Source: Tannerellaceae bacterium
GTDB taxonomy: Bacteria; Bacteroidota; Bacteroidia; Bacteroidales; Tannerellaceae
Reading direction: 5' to 3'
Length of the DNA stretch: 12,025 nucleotides
Assembly (NCBI GenBank): GCA_031267775.1
Contig: JAIRYL010000121.1
Location: 1 to 12,025 of the forward strand
Below are positions 7,425-12,025 of the stretch, piece by piece. The position numbers and the translations under genes were made by a program. Within the stretch, counting starts at the first letter, position 1; every line of letters starts with the position of its first letter. Below the pieces are notes generated by a model, which did not search any database, was not told the DNA's origin, and saw only the letters and a program-made list of their open reading frames with translations.

Positions 7425-8865
7425 GAGGTTTGTCTTTATATTGGATGAGCGCTTCTGTCGCGCGGAAAAACAGTTCTATAAACTTCTTTTCGTTTTCCAG
7501 CGACCGGTTTATTTTTTCTGTCTGTTTATTCAGTTCATTGTCTACGGCTTGCCAGTTTCTATAATACCAGCTTTTTTTCTGATACCGTATCGCGCCTTTT
7601 ACAAAATCCAGCGCGTCGCGCGAGGTAAGATTAAAGGGGGCGAATCTGTGCGTTTGCTTTTCCATCTCCTGCAACCATTCATAATACTGGTCTTGCACGG
7701 CTTCCAGCTTTTGAATAACGTCTGTTGCGCGGAAATGGCCGGTAAACAGTTTATGCGCGTAAGGCTGGCGGCGATGCTGCTTGTGGAAAACAAACTTCAT
7801 GTAATTGCGAAACAATAAAAAGCGCGAAAGAGGATTTACCAGCGCCGCTTTGGTTTTGTCCGCCAGATTTTCAAAATTGATTTCCGGAGCGTTGGAACGG
7901 ATACCAAATTCCTTGTACGTGGTGCGCCTGATTTTTCCCTGCTCGTCGCGGCGGATATTTTCAGCCGTTTTTTCAGGATCGACAAAGTCCAGTATAGCCA
8001 GCGCGGCGGCCAATTCTACCAGATGAGCGTTGTTTCTTTGCGCGTCTCCCCCCTTGTTATGCTCGTATGCGCTGGTATGTTTGTCGGCAATATAATATAA
8101 TGTATCTATTTTTTTATCTTCCGTCTTATAGTACGACAAGGCGGCCTTAGACTTATCGATAAAGGTATCGGACTGAACCAAACTGTCGTCGCGCGCCGAA
8201 CCCACCGTAAAATAAGGCAAAACGGAAACGGCTCCAACCGGCGCGCCGTTGATCAGTCCCCAATTGTCTAATACCCTTCCGGCCGGATCTTTTACGTTGT
8301 GCGTGTGCAGTATCTTTCTTAAAAGAGGGAATCCGCTGGCGCCTGTGCCTCCAAAAATGGAACTGATTATAAAAATCCGGTCGCCTTCTTTAAAGTCTTG
8401 GGCAAACGCTTTAAACACGTCGCTGTTTTCAAATTGATTCAATACCACGCTGCCGATATTGGGATTGCCCTGAAAACCGGCCGTCATATCCATCTTTAGC
8501 GTTTCTTTTGAAAACAACATCTCCATCAAAGCCTGATTTTCTCTGCTCATACTGCTTTTGCCTGTAAAATCTTCAAACTTTTGCGTATTATCCATCAGTT
8601 GGAGGCAAAGTTCATGATTGAGTAGCCGTATGTTTGTTTTGAAAAATTTATTCCGCTCCCGGGTATCGGCTATTTTATTTACTTCGATATAATTATCAAT
8701 CAAGCGTTTTGTTCTGGACAAGTCTTTGTTCGACATGTCGCGGTCTATAATAACCGGCACAATGGTATCTACTCCGCACGCAACGCCTGAGGCCAGCAGC
8801 ATGGTTAGCGCTTTTATCACTCTGGCCCCTGTGCCTCCTATTCCAAATATATATAGTTTGCTCAT
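7414..8865 (-). CDS. tubulin/FtsZ-like nucleotide-binding protein
   Basis: This 483-residue protein carries tubulin-superfamily hallmarks. The N-terminal Rossmann strand and loop, LYIFGIGGTGARVIKAL (4-20), correspond to the GTP-contacting T1 region. The glycine-rich signature IFGGTGASGFP (170-180) matches the GGGTG(S/T)G loop that binds the phosphates. Between them are GNPNIGSVV (133-141), comparable to the FtsZ GNPxxG segment, and a strand leading to Asp41. NNAHLVELAAALAILDF (278-294) follows the nucleotide domain. It best fits the 'tubulin-like' (Tubulin_2) group of bacterial proteins rather than cell-division FtsZ. I see no obvious NxDxxD catalytic T7 loop, so GTP hydrolysis at a subunit interface is uncertain. 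The last 120 residues are helical and charged, without an FtsZ-type C-terminal peptide. No signal peptide is present, so it is cytoplasmic. It overlaps the actin-fold ATPase gene by 11 bases, suggesting coordinated amounts of the two proteins. Confidence 0.85.
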   Translation of the reverse strand: MSKLYIFGIGGTGARVIKALTMLLASGVACGVDTIVPVIIDRDMSNKDLSRTKRLIDNYIEVNKIADTRERNKFFKTNIRLLNHELCLQLMDNTQKFEDFTGKSSMSRENQALMEMLFSKETLKMDMTAGFQGNPNIGSVVLNQFENSDVFKAFAQDFKEGDRIFIISSIFGGTGASGFPLLRKILHTHNVKDPAGRVLDNWGLINGAPVGAVSVLPYFTVGSARDDSLVQSDTFIDKSKAALSYYKTEDKKIDTLYYIADKHTSAYEHNKGGDAQRNNAHLVELAAALAILDFVDPEKTAENIRRDEQGKIRRTTYKEFGIRSNAPEINFENLADKTKAALVNPLSRFLLFRNYMKFVFHKQHRRQPYAHKLFTGHFRATDVIQKLEAVQDQYYEWLQEMEKQTHRFAPFNLTSRDALDFVKGAIRYQKKSWYYRNWQAVDNELNKQTEKINRSLENEKKFIELFFRATEALIQYKDKPHDR

Positions 8866-8877
8866 CCGTTATGAATT

Positions 8878-9381
8878 TTAAAAAGGCGAATACTTGCAGT
8901 TTCGGCTGGCCAAACGCGGGATAAGCCGGCCTCCGATATTGATTGCCAGCGAAAAGAGGATGAAAAATCCAATGGACAGGATACCATTGACCACGCCAAA
9001 CATCCAGCAATCGGATTCACGGATAAGGCTGGATGTAATTTCGCCATTCGCGTCGCGCAGATAGAGCAGGCAATCGCCCATAAGACCCTTGTGGAAGTCT
9101 GCCACCGTCCATCCATAGCCCAAAAACAAGCCTGTAGCGCCGGTTACGCCAAGCATGACAAGCCAGCTCCACCAGCGGTTAAACCGCGGATGGTTAATAA
9201 GATAGTAGTAACTAAATACTATTACAAAAGAGAGCAGGAGCGTTAGCAGCCCGATGCGGTTAAAGACATTGGTATTGCTGAAACTTTGCATGTTGCAGTC
9301 GTATCCCCAGAGATAATCAGCCAGGTTTTGTCCGAACAGGCTATCGAACAAACAATAAATAATTCCGAACAGGTCTTTCAT
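8878..9381 (-). CDS. small polytopic membrane protein, unknown function
   Basis: No family is recognised. The 167-residue product has three clear hydrophobic segments: about 42-62 (RIGLLTLLLSFVIVFSYYYL), 71-90 (WSWLVMLGVTGATGLFLGYG) and 127-149 (GVVNGILSIGFFILFSLAIN). The first 20 residues may form a further amphipathic or membrane helix. A loop of about 36 residues between the second and third helices contains two cysteines (104 and 125), which could pair if the loop is periplasmic. The short C-terminal tail is basic (GGRLIPRLASRNCK). It lies 12 bases from each neighbour, between the VWA lipoprotein and the tubulin-like gene. It may provide a membrane seat for one of them; that is inference only. 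This is the one gene in the operon with a good ribosome binding site. Confidence 0.75.
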   Translation of the reverse strand: MKDLFGIIYCLFDSLFGQNLADYLWGYDCNMQSFSNTNVFNRIGLLTLLLSFVIVFSYYYLINHPRFNRWWSWLVMLGVTGATGLFLGYGWTVADFHKGLMGDCLLYLRDANGEITSSLIRESDCWMFGVVNGILSIGFFILFSLAINIGGRLIPRLASRNCKYSPF

Positions 9382-9386
9382 GTTTT

Positions 9387-9391
9387 ACCTC
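9387..9391 (-). promoter_or_regulatory. Shine-Dalgarno site of the small membrane protein gene
   Basis: On the - strand, gaggt lies five bases before the ATG at 9381, within the 12-base gap after the VWA lipoprotein stop codon. It supports this ATG as the true start. The other genes of the operon lack a comparable well-spaced site, as is common in Bacteroidota, so translation of this gene may be stronger or more independent of its neighbours. Confidence 0.55.
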
Positions 9392-9393
9392 AC

Positions 9394-10626
9394 TTAGTTT
9401 ATGCTTATTTTTATTTCCGTATAAAAGTCTTGCTTTAGCGTAAACGCCTCGTAAATGCCATTTATCAAATAACTAATTCCATAGGTTTTACCCATTGCGC
9501 CCTCTGCATGAATATCCAACCCCTCTTCGTCGTTTATTTGCTCTACCCACTGGGGGACGCCGGTTTTTAGTTTGACCGACAGGCGCGAGGGCTTGATTTG
9601 TTGCGACGAAAAGTTTAACGAATGCGTATACCCATGCGCTCCACCGGGCGCATCGGTTATATGCAACTGATAATCCTTGTCGCTGAGTTCGTAATTGTCC
9701 GGGTTTTTCAAATAGTCGTCGTCTAAAAGCAAGGCGGAAAAATTAACGTTAACGGCAAACGAGAGCTTGCCGCGATGATCTTTTCCGGCATGCGTTATTT
9801 TATTTTTGGGGCTCTGCCTGTCCAGGCTGAATTTTCCGGTTCCGGGACGAATGGCATAATCTACCGTTTGATTGCCGCGCACCATTGTAAAGGTATGCTC
9901 CACCCCGCTCCCTTTGAACGACGAAACGGGTATTTTTTTCCGGAGTTCGCCCACCTGTTTCGCATCCCCCATAATCCAAATGTAAAAAGGACGCCGGCCG
10001 TCTATCAGCGTCGGCCTGTCTTCGCGGTTGTAATACGTTCCGTTAAATTCGGAAGACAGTTGATAAACAATTACGGCCAGGTCTCTGGTTTTGAGCGCTT
10101 CGGCCATATTCATTTTAATGCCTATCTGCTGATTAATCAGGTACGCTTCGGCGTTTTTTCCTTTTCCGGGCGAAAAAATAAAATCGGATACAAGTATCGC
10201 CGTTTTATTCTCCAGCGTTTCTTGCAGCAGGGTATGTATCAGCCTGGAAATGTTGGTAGCCCCCCTGTCGCCTCCCCTTAGCCTGAAGGTAGCCGGATTT
10301 AATTTCTCTATGAAATCGGAAACGTCGGGGCTATGCGGAATGATCTCGCCGTTTATATAAAACAGGTTCAAGGAGTCGGTAACGTCGGCAATTTTTATAT
10401 CGCTCAAATAAGTATAAACCGACGTTTTAAAATCCGTTTTATCCCTGCCTGCATATCCGTCCATACTGCCCGAATTTTCAATATACACATGCACGGCCGG
10501 TTTGGAATCCGGTTTGGACACAACGCCGGCAAGTTGGCCGGCCCGTCGATTTTCAGTTTTCGGCCTTCCGTCGCATCCGGTTAGCGCCATCATCCCGGCC
10601 AGGAGTAGCATCATTCTATATTTCAT
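9394..10626 (-). CDS. VWA-domain lipoprotein
   Basis: This 410-residue protein begins with a lipoprotein signal peptide whose lipobox LTGC puts the lipidated cysteine at residue 18. The following residues (DGRPKTE) contain no run of acidic residues, so I see no clear Bacteroidota surface-export signal and cannot place it inside or outside the outer membrane. A von Willebrand factor A-like domain spans about 43-235. The metal-site motif is VYIENSGSMDG (48-57), with Glu50 in place of the usual first Asp and with Ser52 and Ser54 kept. A candidate threonine is Thr124 in GATNISRL, and a candidate aspartate is Asp148 in LVSDFIFS. VWA domains bind protein partners through such a metal. Residues about 245-405 form a second, beta-rich region ending TYGISYLINGIYEAF. 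It is the first gene of the operon and the only predicted lipoprotein, so it probably supplies the envelope-facing or sensing part. The preceding 124 bases show no strong promoter. Confidence 0.85.
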   Translation of the reverse strand: MKYRMMLLLAGMMALTGCDGRPKTENRRAGQLAGVVSKPDSKPAVHVYIENSGSMDGYAGRDKTDFKTSVYTYLSDIKIADVTDSLNLFYINGEIIPHSPDVSDFIEKLNPATFRLRGGDRGATNISRLIHTLLQETLENKTAILVSDFIFSPGKGKNAEAYLINQQIGIKMNMAEALKTRDLAVIVYQLSSEFNGTYYNREDRPTLIDGRRPFYIWIMGDAKQVGELRKKIPVSSFKGSGVEHTFTMVRGNQTVDYAIRPGTGKFSLDRQSPKNKITHAGKDHRGKLSFAVNVNFSALLLDDDYLKNPDNYELSDKDYQLHITDAPGGAHGYTHSLNFSSQQIKPSRLSVKLKTGVPQWVEQINDEEGLDIHAEGAMGKTYGISYLINGIYEAFTLKQDFYTEIKISIN

Positions 10627-10750
10627 ACGCTCGACTTTACAGGTTTAAAAGATTCTTTGCCGCTAAATTACGGCTTTTCCGATTCGTTTGTTCTTTATTC
10701 GCTCTGTTTATGCAGGAAACGAGCGGATATTTTTTTTGCCGCCTGTTCTT

Positions 10751-11670
10751 CTATTCAGTCCGTTCATAATTCGTACTTCTTCCACCTTGCGCCTCCTTTT
10801 GCAAAATTCCTTTGTTTACAAGGTCTTGTATATCCCGGATTGCCGTATCCTGCGAGCGCCTGGTTATTTTAGCCCATTTTGAAGACGTAAGTTTACCCTT
10901 AAATCCGTCTAACAGTTTGTTTAGCATCAACCGCTGGCGATCATTCAGAGGCGTTCCGGCATGCTTTTCCCGGAATCGGGCTTTGGTTAAAACGGAATCC
11001 AGCACGTCGACGCTGTTTATCAAGGCGTTTTCGAGGCAGGATAAAAACCAAAGCAGCCAACCGGTTATATCATTTGTGCCATGCTGCGCTTTTTCCAGCG
11101 CCTCGTAATATTTTTTGCGTTCAACAAGTATCTGATTCGACATGCTATAAAAGCGCTGTGAACTTCCATCCGGTTGGCCTCGGGCGCTTCATAATGGACT
11201 TTTTCTTTACCCATCGCGCCTGAAACAACCTGCATATCTCCACTGCGGTATTTACCGGCCTCTATTTTGTGCATTCCGCCGTATCCTGCAGGGAAAAGCG
11301 CGGCATGCCACCCGAACAATCGCTCCGGCGTAAGCGGAAGCGTGCGGTTCTGCGTAGCGTCGAGCATCATTTCTACAACGCCATCGACATTTCGGGGAGA
11401 ATCGACCAGGCCGGAAACCTCCAACCCCAACCTGCGCGCAATGGATGAACGTACCTGGTCTTTGTTCAGCAGTTCTCCTTCTATCTCTGTTGATTTCAAC
11501 ACATCCAGCGTCAACATGGAAAGTACGGCTTCGTCTTTTAACCTGAAGCCTGCATTTTCCATCCGCCCCAGCAGGCGTCCCTGTAAATGCCTTACATTAG
11601 CCAGTATGGGCAGCAGTTTATGGCTATTCCACGTAAAATCCGGCCAATCCTTTGTTTGATATATATACAT
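10751..11670 (-). pseudogene. Fic-family protein with DUF4172-type N-terminus, catalytic core deleted
   Basis: Fic proteins transfer AMP or related groups to target proteins through an HPFxxGNGR motif. Two pieces of one such gene are recognisable in different frames. The N-terminal piece (11670 down to about 11165) starts MYIYQTKDWPDFTW, contains the region STEIEGELLN and reaches the substrate-flap region VVSGAMGKEKVHYEAP, then EANRME. The C-terminal piece (about 11164 to 10751) resumes with SSQRFYSMSNQ and runs through ITGWLLWFLSCLENAL and a winged-helix-like end (KWAKITRRSQDTAIRDIQ) to TNYERTE. The segment that should hold the catalytic motif, about 60 codons judging from the usual architecture, is absent. 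After the junction near 11162-11167 the first piece runs on out of frame to a stop at 11065. The product cannot be an active Fic enzyme. The two open frames (11065-11670 and 10751-11143) should not be annotated as separate intact genes. The start has a well-placed promoter. Confidence 0.85.
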
Positions 11671-11704
11671 ACGTTTTCGTCTTTATTTTACGCAATTCGT
11701 GCGA

Positions 11705-11735
11705 TAAATATATTCATTATTCTCCGCGCCGCAAA
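11705..11735 (-). promoter_or_regulatory. Bacteroidota-type promoter of the Fic pseudogene
   Basis: On the - strand, TTTG (11735-11732) is followed by a 19-base spacer and TATATTTA (11712-11705). This fits the primary sigma factor consensus known from Bacteroides, TTTG at -33 and TAnnTTTG at -7 with 19-21 bases between, with one mismatch in the -7 box. Transcription would begin about 28 bases before the ATG at 11670. The promoter looks intact although the gene it serves is broken. Confidence 0.6.
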
Positions 11736-11772
11736 TTTTCGGCGTATTTTCCGCGTATTTTTTGCAAAGCAA

Positions 11773-11818
11773 AGCCTGAAAATGCATGCATCGCGGGGTA
11801 TGCGCGTATTTTCAGGCT
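11773..11818. repeat. 11-bp inverted repeat with 24-base spacer
   Basis: agcctgaaaat (11773-11783) is exactly complementary to attttcaggct (11808-11818). The spacer contains further partly pairing GC-rich sequence (gcatgc against gcgcat-like bases). It could fold into a long hairpin. No long T-run follows on either strand. It might end transcripts of the gene entering from the right, or serve as an operator. Confidence 0.45.
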
Positions 11819-11892
11819 GAAGGATGGCGGAAAGTCCTATTTGCCAAAACCGGCCTCCTTCCCCCGGAACGTATTATATCCCTTATAATGAG

Positions 11893-12025
11893 TTAATTAA
11901 TACGTATGTTTTTGATTCGGACGCTTCCCTGCGGGAGGTTTTCAGGCGATTTTACGCCAAATCTACTCATAGATTTGTCGCCCGGACTCAAAGATTTGTC
12001 GCCCGGACTCAAAGATTTTTTTCCA
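11893..12025 (-). CDS. possible 3' end of a gene with heptapeptide repeats (partial)
   Basis: On the - strand a frame is open from the window edge to a TAA at 11895-11893, 43 codons. It reads as repeated SLSPGDK units (two full copies and a variant third, KSMSRFG) followed by GVKSPENLPQGSVRIKNIRIN. The repeat length of 21 bases is exactly seven codons, so the repeat keeps the frame. The tail after the repeats has ordinary protein composition. The start lies outside the window, so this could still be an unused frame; the opposite strand across the repeat is also open. No function can be given. Confidence 0.35.
   Translation of the reverse strand, partial: GKKSLSPGDKSLSPGDKSMSRFGVKSPENLPQGSVRIKNIRIN
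11965..12018. repeat. 21-bp tandem repeat, about 2.6 copies, running to the window edge
   Basis: The unit actcaaagatttgtcgcccgg occurs at 11986-12006. It is preceded by a copy with one mismatch (t for a at the sixth base) at 11965-11985 and followed by the first 12 bases of a third copy at 12007-12018, after which the sequence becomes T-rich. The first copy also forms a 7-bp hairpin, caaatct with agatttg, with bases just before it (11958-11977). The period of seven codons is compatible with a coding repeat. Confidence 0.85.

Larger units (their letters stand above)
1375..10626 (-). other. seven-gene operon: VWA lipoprotein, tubulin-like, actin-like and MotAB-like motor
   Basis: Seven genes lie head to tail on the - strand. 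The gaps, in transcription order, are 12, 12, -11, 6, 6 and -1 bases, which leaves no room for internal promoters outside coding sequence and implies one mRNA. Predicted locations cover the whole envelope: a lipoprotein, a polytopic membrane protein, two cytoplasmic NTPases, a single-pass membrane adaptor, an ion-channel subunit, and a peptidoglycan-facing subunit. No nuclease, helicase, transposase or secretion ATPase is included. I see no convincing TTTG-N19-TAnnTTTG promoter in the 124-base gap upstream (10627-10750). Transcription could start at a divergent type of promoter there or run through from the promoter of the broken Fic gene. Composition is similar along the operon, with no obvious boundary inside it. 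Confidence 0.8.
11671..11892. other. intergenic region upstream of the Fic pseudogene
   Basis: These 222 bases contain no supported gene. They hold the Fic promoter (11705-11735), three copies of the 9-mer gcgtatttt at 11742, 11753 and 11804, and a long inverted repeat at 11773-11818. The two leftmost 9-mers are 11 bases apart and lie just upstream of the promoter, so they could be a binding site, though simple composition is an adequate explanation. Open frames here are short and lack coding character. Confidence 0.5.

Noticed and set aside
7177..7818. 213-residue + strand open frame spanning the tubulin-like/actin-like gene junction
   Set aside because: It is antisense to two supported genes, has erratic Cys/Phe-rich composition and no recognisable family.
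7414..8865. Cell-division FtsZ
   Set aside because: The glycine-rich loops match the superfamily, but the flanking sequence, the lack of an evident T7 loop and C-terminal peptide, and the gene context differ from FtsZ and the dcw cluster.
11065..11670. 201-residue Fic N-terminal frame as an intact small gene
   Set aside because: Its last 30 or so residues are out-of-frame translation of the Fic C-terminal part, so it is half of a deleted gene.
11924..11942. Hairpin cttccc-tgc-gggagg followed by tttt as a + strand intrinsic terminator
   Set aside because: The T-run is only four bases, no + strand gene ends upstream, and the segment lies inside the possible partial - strand coding frame.
11965..12025. 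CRISPR array at the right edge
   Set aside because: The copies are directly adjacent with no unique spacers, and the 21-bp period matches a simple tandem repeat.

Overview
The window reads like a chromosomal accessory region of a member of the Bacteroidota, most likely order Bacteroidales. The evidence is moderate GC content, signal peptides and a lipobox of the usual Bacteroidales type, start sites mostly without a Shine-Dalgarno sequence, one good TTTG-N19-TAnnTTT promoter, and a decayed Fic protein of the DUF4172-type architecture common in that group. The genus cannot be fixed from the sequence. No tRNA, rRNA, CRISPR array, integrase or transposase was found.

Layout, left to right: (1) 1-312 is a T-rich, low-complexity stretch with an imperfect 63-bp tandem duplication and no convincing gene. 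(2) 313-1275 (+) is a tetratricopeptide-repeat protein that appears to lack its natural 5' end. (3) 1375-10626 (-) is a tightly packed seven-gene operon. In transcription order it encodes a VWA-domain lipoprotein, a small polytopic membrane protein, a tubulin/FtsZ-like protein, a very large Hsp70/actin-fold ATPase, a single-pass membrane protein with a signal peptide and a cytoplasmic domain, a MotA/TolQ/ZorA-like channel subunit with a long helical tail, and a MotB/ZorB-like OmpA-domain partner. Neighbouring genes are 6-12 nt apart or overlap by 1 or 11 nt. (4) 10751-11670 (-) is a Fic-family gene wrecked by an internal deletion that removed the catalytic motif and shifted the frame; its promoter still looks intact. 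(5) 11671-12025 is mostly intergenic, with an inverted repeat. At the very edge lies a 21-bp tandem repeat that reads as a heptapeptide repeat, probably the C-terminal end of a gene entering from the right.

The seven-gene operon is the candidate undescribed system. It combines three things rarely seen in one transcription unit: an ion-driven stator-like pair anchored to peptidoglycan (as in flagellar MotAB and the ZorAB motor of Zorya anti-phage defence), and both a tubulin-superfamily and an actin-superfamily nucleotide-binding protein. A surface or periplasmic VWA lipoprotein and two further membrane proteins complete it. None of the Zorya effectors (helicase, nuclease, ZorC-type protein) is encoded beside it. 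A working model, which is inference, is an envelope-spanning machine: the outer lipoprotein senses or docks, the MotAB-like motor transmits force or signal, and the cytoplasmic NTPases act as switch, chaperone or filament. Defence, secretion and envelope maintenance all remain possible. The truncated TPR gene on one side and the deleted Fic gene on the other suggest that the operon sits in a stretch subject to rearrangement and gene loss.
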